Shown here: one piece after another, positions 1 to 12,133 of the stretch | How positions within the stretch are numbered: the stretch's first letter is position 1 | How the letters are laid out: each line of letters begins with the position of its first letter | Assembly: GCA_023375785.1 (NCBI GenBank) | Contig: SZWC01000810.1 | Coordinates: 287,052-351,051, forward strand | Source of the DNA: Penium margaritaceum | Lineage: Eukaryota > Streptophyta > Zygnematophyceae > Desmidiales > Peniaceae | Direction: 5' to 3' | Length of the DNA: 64,000 nucleotides | Position numbers and translations under genes: made by a program | Notes under the pieces: model-generated | The model's database searches: none | What the model was told of the DNA's origin: nothing | Seen by the model: the letters and a program-made list of their open reading frames with translations, nothing else

Positions 1-1900
1 CCTCATGTCTCATCGTGGAACTTTGTGAAGAATCATGTTACTTCATGCTTAACCTTTTTGTTTTGGTTCAATCTCATTGTATAATTCTTCTTACCTATCC
101 TTTTTCTTTATGTAAGACATATTGTTTTTAGTATTATTTTATAACTTTGTCTCGTGGATCACTCATTTTGTGATGTTTGAGGACCACTTGAAAACGTGTT
201 ACCTCCTCACTTAAAAGGATCGGTTGTATGAACTTTGCTCACATTATAAGAATGCTAATCACTATATCTGCGGTCAAATGCAACATAACATTGTAATCAT
301 GGCAATATTTCAAGGAGGCATGATGTTATGTTATTGTTCGGATGTGATGCAAGTAGAATGAAAGACATAAATGACAAATTTTGAATGCCAATCTCAGGAT
401 TGCTACCATAAAGGTAATAGTATATTTTCTTCATAGATTTGTAGCTCAATTGAGATCACAACTTTTTAACAAGACATTTCATACATTGAGTGGATATGTT
501 GGAAGCGAGATCATCTAGGTGTCCGAGATTCGAAAGTCAATGTACTTACAAGTCAAAGATGAGCATGAATTTAATTTGTAAAGGGCGTGTAAAATGGTTC
601 AAGAAATCATATCTTGTTGATTAATCCCCTACACAGATGCACTCCACAAGCTATTTGAAGATGTATGCATCTAAAACCAATAGAAAATGGCACAAGATGA
701 GCCACTGTACGTATTCAACAATAAAAAATTAGAAGAAACACCCAAGACTACCAGAATAAGCAAAAATTGATGAGAACATTACAATGATGTGAAGGGAATA
801 ATTGAAAAATGACAATCGTAATCTTAACTATCTAAACCATGTGAAAGAGCAACAAGTTATCTGCAATCCTCACCATTCCTTTCAACCTTGTTGGCAATGT
901 TAGCAAAAAATCGGTTTGGCATACTCAAGGAGTGTGAACCCATTCTTTTTGTTTCACATGTGTCTTTCCTTGTAAAACTCTTTCCCCCCCAAAAACAGAT
1001 AGTTGATCATCAAATGAAGCTTAATCAAGGTCACTTAGAAGAACACTTCAAGAAAACTAACAAGCTAAGATATGTGATGAGGTTCCTTTTAATGACTATG
1101 CAAAAAGTCCATTTCACCCTACATAGGAAACATGCATTCCTAACATTGTACACTCATCCTTAACATCAACAAGGGAATGTGAAGTAGAAATCATCATTCT
1201 TTAAAAGTATGTTACTTTTGCACTTACGATGAGCCAAATGTTTCAAAATTTGGGATCTTCAAAGATGATACCAAGAGATCAATGTTAAGAATAAGTGTCT
1301 AATTTCTTAATTTCTAATCCTAGAACTTGAATTAGTCTTTGGCTTGTGTGTCATACTTGTCTTGTTGGACCATGCATGTCAGGTACCTCACAAAAATATC
1401 TCTTACAAGCTTGTTGTCGAGTGTACTTCATCAACTTGCTTGAGTGGCGCTACAATGCACATGCGCCACAGGAATTCCTTTCTCGGAGGAACATTGCCAT
1501 GGTGAGTGTCGTTGCACCAATAGTGGCACATTGCAATCTTGCCACTTTTGAAGTACTTGTTTTTTTTCCCAAATCGCGGCCATGTTTCATAGCAACATGA
1601 TCAAGTTTTTTGCAGAATAGAAACAACGCATAAAAATGAGTGTGTTCAAAACGACCTCGCATTAGAGGTATCCAAGATGCAATTTGGTAGGGATTCGGCA
1701 CTAGTGTTGTTTGTTCTCACTTATTCATGCTTACGTTGAACATTCAATCATCTTGATCATGTTTCAGTGCTAACTCATCGCCATGATGCCTCCCTCACAG
1801 CTTTTGAGTTCACCATTCATCATAGCTCTTGAGAGCCTAGTCCCTCATATCTTGTGAGAGCTTTGACCTTTGCCGTAACTAAGTGTCACGCAATGCCATC
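1..1900. other. AT-rich stretch without a recognisable gene
   Basis: This stretch is AT-rich and holds only short open frames, such as a 91-codon frame at 888-1163 that shows no known motif. I see no LTR ends, RNA gene or coding signal. The segment near 1820-1890, with repeated 'cttgagagc' and 'agtccctca' words, resembles 21775-21850, so at least its end belongs to a dispersed repeat. Confidence 0.5.
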
Positions 1901-2136
1901 CTAAACGTGAGATGAATGGCTCTAAGGTGGATCTTTCCATCCACTTCGTCTCACAATGTCACCCTCCGAGACACCTTGGGCCCTATTCAATAGGGCATCA
2001 AGCCTATGAAGATGCCGATTGGCTCCACCATCTCCGTTTCCACTTCTTCTTTACCTTTGCCTGCACCACCATCATCCCCACCACCACCGTCATCGCTGCC
2101 TCTGATGCCATCCTTCATGCCGTACCACTTCAGCAC

Positions 2137-2850
2137 CCCAGCCTGACGGCACTGATGCCGCAAATAAAAGAAGAGCGGAAGGAAATGGCAGGGGTGCCCT
2201 ACCAATCAGCGGTGAGCAGCTTCATGTACGCCATGGTGGCGACTCGACCAGACGTGGCCTACGTGGTGGGCGAAGTGAGTACGTACGTGGCTAATCTAGG
2301 GCCACTACACTGGAAGGCGGTCAAGCGCACCCTTTGCTACCTGCAAAGTGATGTGGCATGCGTGCTTGAGGTTCGGTGGCAAGGGGAGGGCAGACCCCTT
2401 GCGTCTAATCTACTATACGGATGCAGAATACGCTAGCAATGTGGACAAGCAGAAGTCCACATCCGGCTACATGTTCTACCTTGCTGGTGCAGTGGCCTTC
2501 TGGTGCAACAAAACTTTGTCACCACCTCCAGAGTGAAAGTAGAGTACATCGCCCTGGCCGACGTGGTGAAGGAGGCGGTGTGGCTCCGCAGGTTGTTGGA
2601 GGAGCTGGGCAGACCACAGCAAGATCTTACGGTGGTGCATGAGAACAATACCGGCTCCATCTTGTTGACCAACAACTTGAGATAGCATAGGAGAAAAAAG
2701 AACATCGACGTGCATTATCACTACGCACGGGACATGGTTGAAAAGGGGCAGGTGATGCTCCAACATTGTAGCATGCACAACATGCGATTTGCTTGGCCAA
2801 AGTGCAACCCGTGGACCGGCACGCAATGAGCGTGGCCAGGCTTGGGATAA
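2137..2850 (+). pseudogene. Ty1/copia polyprotein remnant: end of RT and RNase H
   Basis: This is the C-terminal end of a copia Pol polyprotein, whose RNase H removes RNA from the RNA/DNA hybrid during reverse transcription. The pieces run in order: the RT-RNase H connection (PYQSAVSSFMYAM, TRPDVAYVVG, AVKRTLCYL) at 2195-2345, then YYTDAEYAS and KSTSGYMFYLAG from about 2408, then VEYIALADVVKEAVWLRRLLEE from 2536, then NIDVHYHYARDMVEKGQ after 2700. They lie in two reading frames, so there are at least two frameshifts. A TAG after NNLR (near 2683) also breaks the frame. Gag, protease, integrase and most of RT are absent. A polypurine tract and an LTR start follow directly, so this is the 3' end of an element. 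The domain call is firm; the 5' limit is approximate. Confidence 0.85.
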
Positions 2851-2922
2851 CCAGCTATGATGGGCTGGAGGGCGTAGCTAAAGATGAGTGTGAGCAAGTA
2901 GGATAAGCAGGCATTGCAGGTT

Positions 2923-2934
2923 CAAGGAGGAGAA
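2923..2934 (+). promoter_or_regulatory. Polypurine tract of the upstream copia remnant
   Basis: A purine-rich run (caaggaggagaa) lies immediately before an LTR start TGTTGAAT at 2935. In LTR retrotransposons this tract primes plus-strand DNA synthesis, and its position after the RNase H remnant fits a 3' end. Confidence 0.65.
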
Positions 2935-3091
2935 TGTTGAATATTTGCCACTCTGCATGCCCAAGCGTAGTGCCGGATTCCACCGAAGAGTCGCTAGTGA
3001 GAGGAAAATCATTGCAGTTGAATCTAGCGGCTGGAGGATTGCTCGGATCCTAAAATGGAGGATTGCCCCTAAAATCTGACAAGTTGCTAAA
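2935..3091 (+). repeat. 3' LTR of the upstream copia remnant, first part
   Basis: The LTR starts TGTTGAATATTTGCC just after the polypurine tract. It is broken at 3091 by insertion of copia B and resumes at about 8590. The five bases before the insertion (ctaaa) match the five after it (ctgaa, 8585-8589) at four of five positions, as expected for an aged target-site duplication. The reverse complement of this LTR is recognisable at about 31133-32075, which proves that the two separated parts belong together. Confidence 0.75.
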
Positions 3092-3740
3092 TGATGGAAA
3101 CTGGGGCAGTCCTGAGGATGGTGATCAGGCTCACTGAGAGCCACCTAGGCAGGACCAATTGTTTGTGAGAGGGAGTTGCAGGTTGCACAGACAGAAATTA
3201 CGGGAGAAAATGTAGGTTTATAGAGAATGTGAATGTGAAAGCCAACTCTTGAGTATCAAAATACATTGTCACAGCTTTCTAACAAGCCTTTGTATGCCTT
3301 GTTTTGCCTAGGGATCACTGAGATACACTGTCAAAATTGACCCTCTAGCACACACTCCTAGCCTAGCGGGATGACCAGCAGTCACCTTATCACTCATGAG
3401 AATCGTGTCTCACACGACCTACACGGCCAATAATCATGGAGTGCTCCTTCCTTGACGTCAAATTGGGGTCCTCCAGCAAGCTTTTCTCTTTGAAGGCTGC
3501 TCTCAGCCGTCCTGGTCAATAATCTTGCCGCCCATTATGCTGAAAGTGATGAGGTCGTCACTTGAACCCGACCCATGATCTCCAATCTTTGGAAATCCAT
3601 ATCTCACTCAAACGGAATCAGAATTGATTTTCGTAAATTGCGTTGGAACCTGTGAAACATTTTCTATGCAACTGTCATGCGAGATCATTTATAGCAAGCA
3701 ACCTTTTTTCTGTCTTTTTGTGGCACCCTCATATCCATCA
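3092..3740 (-). repeat. Copia B 3' LTR (left copy)
   Basis: A 649 bp LTR with inverted termini TGATGG / CCATCA. It is homologous to 7945-8584 and to the solo LTRs at 26888-27757 and 46575-47229. The element reads on the minus strand, so this left copy is the 3' LTR. Confidence 0.9.
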
Positions 3741-3752
3741 TTCTCCCACTTT
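3741..3752 (-). promoter_or_regulatory. Copia B polypurine tract
   Basis: On the minus strand this reads AAAGTGGGAGAA directly before the 3' LTR. It is a typical plant copia polypurine tract, which primes plus-strand DNA synthesis. Confidence 0.75.
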
Positions 3753-3842
3753 GTGAGAATGAAAATCACACAAGTCTGTAATGCCCCCTAAGCTGTTGAA
3801 TATGGTGCGCTGCCAGCAACATGGTGAAGAAGTCTGGCAACA

Positions 3843-6800
3843 TTATGCTAGAAGGAAAGAACTTGATTTGCACCTCCTGCTTTGCCACAAGCTCACGGAA
3901 AAGTTGTACCGCAGGTCGATGTGCTTGGTGGGGGTGTGAAACTCTAGATTATTGGTCAGAGCAATGGCGCTCATGTTGTCATAGTAGATTGTAGTCGATG
4001 TGGTGTGCTTCTTTCCAAGGCTTACTAGCAGCTCATGCAACCACACAACTTCCTTTTCTGGTTCGCTCAGGGCGATGTACTCTGCTTCGGTGGAGGAAAG
4101 GGTGACACACACTTATCTCTTGCTCCTCCTACTGATTGCACCTCCCTCGAGCACAAACACAAACCCATTGGTTGACCTCCTTGTGTCCAGGTTACCCCCA
4201 TTATCTGCCTCACTGTAGCCGATGAGGATGGGGCTGTTGTTGGCGTTGAAGGTGAGGCAAAGGCTGTTGTTGCTGTCGAGGTAGCACAACACGCGATTGA
4301 CTGCCTCCCAATGCGGCATGCCCGAATTCAAGGAAAACTTGTTGAGAACTCCCATTGCTTGGCTGATGTCAAGGTGCATGCCAACTGCTGCATACATGAG
4401 GCTCCCAACTACTGCTTGGTACGGCATTGCTTCCATGTGACTGCTCTCTTGCATGCTGTTAAGAGTCAATGTCATGCTCAGCTACGCTCCCACTTCAACC
4501 AGTATTGCAGCCTTGCGCTCTCCTGCCATGTTGAAGCGCTTGGCAATGTTGCTCATGAACGTGTTCTACGACAACTCCAAAATCCGCTACTGCCGGTTGG
4601 GCTCGACGTGAAGGCTAAGGTAGTAACTGAGCTCTCCCATGTCTTTCATGTCAAACATGGCAGCAAGGGACTGCTTCACATCCTCCAAAAGAGACTTGGA
4701 GTCAGATGCAATGAGCAGATCATCAACATAGAGTAAGATGATGACCTAGCTTGCCTCTTGCACGCGTCCATCAACTGCATTGTTGGCTTCAATGTGCACA
4801 AAGCGAAGCCTAGCCAGCTGCTTATCCATCTTGTGGTACCATACTCACGATGCTTGCTTCAGGCCGTAGAGGGCCTTTTCAAGGTTTCACACCAAAAATT
4901 CCTTTCCCTCCACCACATACCCCTCCATCTGCTCCATGTACACATTTTCCTCAAAGTCACCATTCAGAAATGCACATGTCACATCCATTTGATGCATCTC
5001 CCAGTCCACAACAACAGCAAGAGCGAGGATTGCTCGGATGGATGAGAACTTTGCGGTAGATGCAAATGTCTCATTGTAATCCATACCCTTTAGTCTGTGC
5101 ATACCACTTTGCAACCAGCCGTGCTTTGTACCTAAGCATCTTACCAACCACACCACGCTAGCTCCTGAAGATCCATCGGAGCCTGATCACCCGGGTGTCA
5201 CGTTGTGCTTCCTCAAGGGTGCAGGTGCCGTTCTTCATGAGGGCACCATATTCCTTGTCTGCTGCGGCACGCCAATCTGCCACCTCGGTGCTGTGCATGG
5301 CTTCAGCAAATGTTGCTGGGTCATCAATGACAGTGAGGAAGAGGAGCTCAAGGTCAGAGAATTCCGTTGGTGGTGGAGTGGTGTACAACTTCAGGCGCTC
5401 ACCTTGCTACGTATGCTTCTTTGCGAGCCTCTCGGACCCCCATAGCTGTTCCCCACTGTCCTTTGCATCTTTGTTGAGGCATGCATACCTTTGTGGCAGC
5501 TGCTATGTTTTGCTTTGCTGCTCCTCCTCATCAGATTCGGCTGCTAGCTGCTTCTTCTTCTCTGCTCTCTCAACCTCCTTGTCACTGCCGCTATCACTGC
5601 CATCTTCCACGCCGCCCTGTTTTGTTACCGGCTCTTCTCCCACTTCAGGTACAAGTGCGGAGGCAAGTGGAACTGCACACATAAGGCTCCAAGTCCAGCT
5701 TTTCACGTCCTCTTGAAATACTACTTCATGGCTACGGATAATCTTGTGTGCCGCGAGGTTGTAGAGGCGGTATCCCAAGGTGTCATAACCGAGGAAGGCA
5801 GCCTTCACCGACTTTGCAACCAGCTTGTTACAGCTGCCGGCAGGTATGTGCACTAATACACCACACCAAAAGACTTTCATGTGCATCACCGTTGGCTTGC
5901 ATCCCATCCATGCCTCCTCTGGTGTCATCAATGGCAAGCCGTGCGTGGGACTCTGGTTTTTCAGGTACGTGACAGTGTTGACTGCTTCCGTCCAAAATGT
6001 TGGCGAGAGCTTCGCATCTTGGAGCATGCTACGAACACACTCCATGAGCATGCAGTTTGCGTATTCAGCCACGCCGTTCAGCTACGGTGTTCCAAGTTGG
6101 GTGACCTCGTGCCTAATCCTGCGACGTTTTGAGAAAGTTGCGGAAGTTGTTGGAGAGGTACTCTCCTCCACCGTCAGTGCGAAACACCGTGAACCGCCTG
6201 CCAATCTCATTCTGTAAAACAGCAATCCACACCTTAAAAGCATCAAAACACTCATCCTTTCCAGCCACGAAGGACACCCACGTCTTCCTCGACTTGTCGT
6301 CAATGAATGTGACAGCCTACAAATTGCCGGAAACGGAATGAGATGGCATGGGACCACAAAAATCAGAGTGAACAAGTGACAAAAGCTAAGCCGCCCCCTT
6401 CCTTTCCTCGGAGAAAGGAGCGCTGGCTTGCTTCCCTTCGAAGCTTATCTCACAAGCCAATGCACCAGGCTGCTTCACCCCCTTGATCTCCAAGCCGTGG
6501 ACCATCTGCTGCATGGAGATGATTGCACCAAAGCTGAGGTGACCAAGTCGGCGGTGCCACAGGCTGATGTCATGTTTCTCCTCTCTTGCCGCCAATGTTG
6601 AGTCGGCTTCCTTCTCCGACGCTACATAGAGATGGTAGAGTTTTTCCTCCATGTTGGCTTTGCAAGTACACAACCTGCACGGGCACAGATGGTGCAGCCA
6701 CCATTCTCAAAGTGAACCTGCATTCCTTCAGAGATGCGAGATGAGAAAGAGAGGAGGTTAGCTGCCAGCCCCGATATATGGAGCACCCCCACGACATTCC

Positions 6801-7869
6801 ACATGATTACCGTCAACAGAGGTACAAAACACATTTTCAACCTCCCCAACCGCCATTTGCACATGATGATCTCCCATGTACACCAGACAAGGCTCAATGG
6901 CAGTGTAGCCAACGAACCACTCCTGGAAAAAAGTCATGTACCATGTGGCTCCCGAGTCGATGATCCAGAACAAGGCAGTGTTTTCAATGACGTGCAGGAC
7001 CCAGATGGTTGTAAGGAAACCACTCTCCCAATCCGCAACAATTTCAAAAGTGTCGGACTATTTTCCCGCTCCCACTCCAGCGACAAGGTTGGCCTTCTTC
7101 TACCGGCATTGGTGCGTCCAATGGCCCAGAGTTTTGCAGTAGTGGCAATTCCCATTCTTCTTCCCTCCTCCGCCATTGCCCTTAGTTGGTGCACCACCAC
7201 TTCCATGACCAGAGTTGATGAAGAGAGCAACGTCTAGTCCGCTTTCGCCCTCCTCTCCTTTGCACTGCTCTTCCTCAAACAACAGGCTCTCCTCCACATA
7301 GTTGAGAGGGAGCTTGTCGCCACGTTGGTCCATCAAAACAATGAGAGGAGTGTAGCTGCTAGGAAGGCCTGAGATAATGGTTAGCATGAGCACACGCTCC
7401 TTAACATGGGCCTCAATTGCATGAAGCTGGTCAGAGAGAGACTTCACCATGTTGATGTAGTTGATCATGGATCCGGACTAATCCATCTTCACGGTGTGAA
7501 AGCGACGATGCAGCTACATGTTCATGAGAATTGACTTGGATGAATACTTCGACTCAATCTTCTTCCAAACCTCCTTTGGCGTGAGAATGCCACGGACGAG
7601 GAGTTGCTACCGTTTGGTGAGGTAGAGGTAGATGGTGGCGAGGGCGAGGTCTTGTTTCTCGCGGTAGGTACGGGCTTCGCCCAAGAGAGGGAGCCTTTTG
7701 CTATTTCCTTCTCCTTAACATCCATGTGGCTCCAGAGACCCTTCTCCATCAGCACCATCTTCATGTCATGGCTCCAGTTGAAGAAGTTTTTGCCTTCGAA
7801 CGTGGCGATGTTGACACGGGCCACCACTGAAACAGATATCGCCATGGTAGTGCGACGTTCAGCCCCCAA
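3843..7869 (-). pseudogene. Copia B Gag-Pol polyprotein, heavily mutated
   Basis: A copia polyprotein (Gag, protease, integrase, RT, RNase H) read on the minus strand through several frames. Gag begins near 7845-7869 (MAISVSVVARVNIATFEGKN). It keeps an intact CCHC zinc knuckle (CHYCKTLGHWTHQC, about 7103-7144). Protease shows WIIDSGATWYMT near 6960. The GAG-pre-integrase motif is LWHRRLGHLSFG near 6550. The integrase end and hinge occupy 6072-5503, rich in acidic residues. RT fragments include HQMDVTCAFLNG near 4990 and LYVDDLLIA near 4720. RNase H shows STEAEYIALSEPEKEVVWL (4097 down) and YYDNMSAIALTNN. Frameshifts and stops occur throughout, so no functional protein is possible. Domain order (integrase before RT) is what identifies Ty1/copia. 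Confidence 0.9.
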
Positions 7870-7931
7870 ACAACTCTCTCACACAACAGGGTGCAAGGAA
7901 TGCCTCAAGGATGAGGCAAAGCCTTGTTCTA

Positions 7932-7943
7932 GCTCTGATACCA
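7932..7943 (-). promoter_or_regulatory. Copia B primer-binding site (initiator tRNA-Met 3' end)
   Basis: On the minus strand this reads TGGTATCAGAGC, complementary to the 3' end of initiator tRNA-Met. It lies two bases inside the 5' LTR, where minus-strand cDNA synthesis would start. Confidence 0.9.
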
Positions 7944-7944
7944 C

Positions 7945-8584
7945 TCATGGAAACTGGGGTAGCCCTCAGAGTGGTCATCAGGGTCACGAAGACCCGCTTA
8001 GGAAGGACAAACTGTTTGTAAGAGGGAGTTACAAGTTGCACAAACAGAAATCACGAAAGTGAATTGAACTTTGCAAAGGATGCGAATGTCAGAATTTTGA
8101 GTGAGAAGGTGAATTGTCACAGATTTCTAACAAGCCCTTATATGCCTCATTTGGCCTCATGAGCACTGAGATACACTCTGTCAAAGTTGACCCTCTAGCA
8201 TAGTCTCCTAGCCTAGCGGGATGAGCAACAGTCACCTTGTCACACATGAGAATCATGTCTCACATGATCTGTACGGCCAGCTATCGTGGACTGCTCTTTG
8301 AAGTCCCTTGGAGGTCCTCTAGCCAACTTTTCTCCTTGAAGGCTACTCTCAGTCGTGTAGGTCAATAATTATACCGCCCTTTGTGCTGAAAGTGCTCAGG
8401 TCATCACGTGAACCCAACCAATGATCTCAAAACTTTGGAAATCCATATCTCACTCAAACATTCTCCGAATTGAGTTCCGTACATTGCGTTGGAACTTGTG
8501 AAACATTTTTTCTACAGCTGTCATGTCAGCTGATCTTAACAAACAACCTTTTTTGCCTCTTTTTTGGCACCCTCATTTCCATCA
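7945..8584 (-). repeat. Copia B 5' LTR (right copy)
   Basis: A 640 bp LTR homologous to 3092-3740. Its outer end is CCATCA; its inner end has decayed from TGATGG to TCATGG. It would hold promoter and transcript start for the minus-strand element. Obvious substitutions against the left copy show an old insertion. Confidence 0.9.
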
Positions 8585-9420
8585 CTGAATCTAGTGGAAG
8601 TTGTTTCATCGGACTCGGACAAGTAAGGAGGGAGATATGGGGCTCCAAAGTTGGGGTGTACGCAGTGGCTCTAGGATTTGACCGTTCTTTGAGTGCAGAT
8701 GTATATTCGACCGGACTGAGTAACAAATAGACATCTCAGAATTGTGCTCCAGAAGGGATACATAGGCGTCTGGTGAATGATCTGCCAGATGCCAGTAGTG
8801 CAAATCTTTACTGAGTGACTTAGCCAAAGTTCTGGCTCGGCATCCAAAACTCAGTGTTACGTTTTGTTGTTTGAGGACTTAGTCGAAATTGCGATTGCAG
8901 GTCCACGAACGGGTTTTGACCCACAGCAATCCCCATCACCAAACTCAATTATTGACTCATCGAAACAGACCCCAAGGGCACAAGGGGCACTGCCACTACG
9001 TCTAGGGACATCTGCGCCTCTAGAATGGCATTTTTATTGGTCCTTGATGTGTTAGAGAGCCTAGGCGGGCGACGTGGTGCGCACCGCTGACTGAACGGCT
9101 GGTTTGGGGTGCTGTGATTCGGCTGACGTAACGGGAGCTAAGGTAATGCGAATTGTGCACAGTTTGGTGCGTTGGAGAGCTCATGACTAGCCCTACAAAT
9201 TTTGAATCATGTTTATGGCCTAAAATGCATGAAAAATTGTGTCATTCCCTTCGCAAAAGTGAATGTTTCACAACTCATTTTCACTCCCAGAAACATAACG
9301 TGAGGTGACCAAAAAGCTTACGCTTAGACTCAGAACCCGCACCAAAAACTGAAAGTCGTGAACACCACATGCAGACTCGTTCGGGCACGTTGAAACTGCT
9401 TCTACCCGGGGGCCGTTTTC
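8585..9420 (+). repeat. 3' LTR of the upstream copia remnant, second part
   Basis: The sequence continues the LTR broken at 3091. Its reverse complement aligns over its whole length with 31133-31930, including the segment around 'gagctcatgactagccct' (9179-9196; minus strand near 31335). The first five bases are the duplicated target (ctgaa). The end near 9420 is approximate, because it rests only on where the similarity to the 31 kb copy fades. Confidence 0.65.
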
Positions 9421-9469
9421 TTTCACAACTCTACTTCTGCATCCTGCTTCTCCTTGCCACCCCCACATC

Positions 9470-10830
9470 CTTCTCTTGACTACCATCATCAATGTTCTCG
9501 ATACCTGTTTGTTCGTCGACCTGTTCCCCATCCCCGTTGCCCTTTCCCCCTCAAGCGGCCATGCGGCTGCTCCCATTGCTGCCTTCGGTCTTGGCATCGG
9601 CGCCAACAATGGATTTGCCATCCTGGGTAGTGCGTTGGTGCTTTCTGGTCAAGTTCCTACCGGCAACGCCGTGACTGGTGGTACAGTCGCCGCCAGTGTT
9701 GCTGTCGCTCCCGGTGGTGCTCCTGTCATTGGTGGTGCCAGTGTTGTTGGTGGCGTCGTCGCTGCTAGTGGTGCCTTCGTTCCTGGTGGTGGCATCACTA
9801 TTGTGGTGCTCCTGGTGTTGCTGGCAGTTTGGGTGCTCCTAGAGGTGATACACCTGCTGGTGCAGCCTGTGGTGGCGCAACTACTAATGGTGTTGGTGTT
9901 GTTGGTTGCGTAGGGTCCACAGGTGGTACTGTTCCTGCTGGCAGTATTCTACCTGGTGACCACGTCATTGTCCTCACCCAAACTGAGGTTTACCTTGAAG
10001 GCACGACACTCTTGGTTGTCTAGCTTGTCGGCCTCGGTTTCCGCCCGCCTTTCCCTCAGATGCCTCTTACATCTCCTCCTGGTTATGTCGCTGGTAAACC
10101 AATTAGTGACTCATCTTCCTGCTTTATCTCTTGGACACATATGCACAGACTCTATGAGCACTACATTCATGTCCCCATTGTTTTCCTCGTTCATCCGGAC
10201 TGCAAATCCCTTGCCTTCTACATTCATTACTCGAGCATTCCCATTGTCGCTCTTCGCTAGCTTGATCGCGTTGCACACACTCCTATTCTTCTTGCTCGTC
10301 CTCGTGAGGCTTGGGCCTCCCTTCTTGCTTTCTACTCATTTGACTCCCTTCGTTCTGCCACCTCTCTTTCGGCCAACCTCCGTGCTCCCCGTTGTTGTCC
10401 AGATGAGTCTCTTGGAGCCTGCCTGGGTTGCGTGCAGCTCCTTCTGTGTAAGTTTCTTGCGGATGACGCCTCCTAATTTGATCAAGCATTTGTGACTTCA
10501 GTCGTCACCGCTCTTGGTATCGTGTTCTTTGGGGCTCTTACCTCCTTTCCTCTTTGCCCTTGTCATCCAGATTACATATCAGACTCTGGCACTATCTGGC
10601 CCTCTCTTCTTCATGATCTTTGGACCTTTCAGCCTATGTCTCAGCCTATTGCAACTCTTGCTGAGCCCGTTCTTTCTAATGTATTTCAAGACATCCTCCC
10701 TCCCACGGCTGCCTATTCCCAAGCTATTCGTGCTCCACCTGGCGGGGACAGTGCTTGCCCGCCTACTTGCTGGAACTGTGGCGTTATGAGTCATTCTCAC
10801 GAAGCCTTCATCCTTCCTCATTTTTTCTAT
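9470..10830 (+). pseudogene. Copia C Gag region, decayed
   Basis: Open fragments in several frames precede a zinc-knuckle remnant (CWNCGVMSHSHEAF, 10768-10809) that fits CX2CX4HX4C except that the last Cys is Phe. The N-terminal part (9640-10020) is a low-complexity stretch rich in Gly, Val and Ala, with many 'GGT' codons, followed by the segment ILPGDHVIVLTQTEVYLEG. Gag would form the virus-like particle and bind the RNA. Only the knuckle is diagnostic; the rest is assigned by position before the protease remnant and by continuity with the downstream RT. No LTR or primer site for this element could be found upstream. Confidence 0.5.
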
Positions 10831-11204
10831 CTTTGTGAGCGGATCTCTCACCAGCGTGCTCTTCTACACGGCCATATTTACAATACACATATTGCTTCTC
10901 CTTCACTTGGACCCCTGGGAGCCGCCCCTATCGCTGCTCATGATGGGCTCGTGCCCCTTGCTGCTGTTGCTTCTACCCTCACTAAGGATACAATCATCGC
11001 CCTCATATGTCGTGTTCTTGCAGAGGGCATTCTTGGTGGTCCCCCGCCCGCTGGTATGTTGTCCTTGTTTGATCCGGTCGTTATCCCTGCCTCTTCTCCG
11101 TCATCCCCTAGTCACCCTCGTCAATCTCTTTGTCCCCTGTAGTGTCTTTATGCATGTCAGCCTACTGCCTCCTCTTTGGCACCAAGCCCCGTCCTCTCTC
11201 CATC

Positions 11205-11300
11205 TTATGTCATCAATGGTGCCGCCACTGACCACATGTGTCCTCTTCACGAGAACTTCACATCGTTCAGTCTTATCTCCATCATCATGGATGTGACCAT
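11205..11300 (+). pseudogene. Copia C protease remnant
   Basis: The peptide VINGAATDHMCPLHENFTSF matches the active-site region of copia aspartic proteases, normally (I/V)DSGATDHMC. Asp-Ser has become Asn-Gly, so the catalytic Asp is lost. It follows the zinc-knuckle remnant in the expected order. Confidence 0.65.
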
Positions 11301-11302
11301 GG

Positions 11303-12133
11303 GTGGTGGTGCTCCTCTGCCTGTTCTTTCCCTCTCCTGTATCATTCATGCCTCCTCCCACCCCCACTCCTCCCTTGCCCCCGTCCCATTGTTGTGACAG
11401 CCCACCATCCATGTCCCCCCTTTTGGCCCTCTTATCATTGCCTGCGTCGTCCCCTCCCTCCCTCCCTGGTTTTTCACCTTCACTCCTCCCTCCCGTGTCC
11501 TCTGCTGTGACCACTGCCAGGGGCTTGGCTTCCCTTGTGCACCCGACCCCGTTTGTTGTGCAGACCCAGTCATCCTCTCCATTCAGGATGTTCCTGAGGA
11601 CAATCCTCCACTTCCTCTTTGCTTGGTGGCCCTGTCCTTGTTGCCATGCCTTCCCCCCTTCACCCTCTGCACCTTTTACCCCTCCTCTCGGTCCCTTGCC
11701 CCTCCCTCCTCTCCTTATTGCCCTTGTTGATGAGACCCTCTCTCCCCTTCCCAATCCTCCTCCACGTTCTCCCTCACCCCCCATTCTCTATCTCGCTGCC
11801 TCCCCCCCTCACTCGCGCGCTCTTGGCCTGATCCCACCGCATTGTACCTCTATTGACTCCTCCTCCTTGATGCGTACTCGCACCACATGAACTTGGCTTC
11901 TTGCTCTTCCTCCTCCTCCACCCTTCCCCTCCCACATCCCTTTTTACTCCATCCTCCACCCATCATCCCTCCTCTCATCCCACCTCCCTCCAGCCCCCTC
12001 CCTCCCGCTCCATCCTCAACACTCCTCCTTCCCTATCGTCCATCTCCTCTCACACTCACTTGCACACCACATGCTCTTGCCAGTCTCTCCTACCCCCTCC
12101 TATCCCTCCCCCTGCCTCCCTCTTCCCTCTTTC
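11303..12133 (+). pseudogene. Copia C hinge region, Pro/Ser-rich, first part
   Basis: A pyrimidine-rich stretch whose plus-strand frames are dominated by Pro, Ser and Leu. It has the character of the low-complexity linker between integrase and RT in related copies (compare copia K, 56500-57000, and copia H, 44541-45262). The GAG-pre-integrase and integrase motifs expected between protease and hinge are not visible, so that part seems deleted. The stretch is cut at 12133 by copia D and continues at 18053. Confidence 0.5.
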
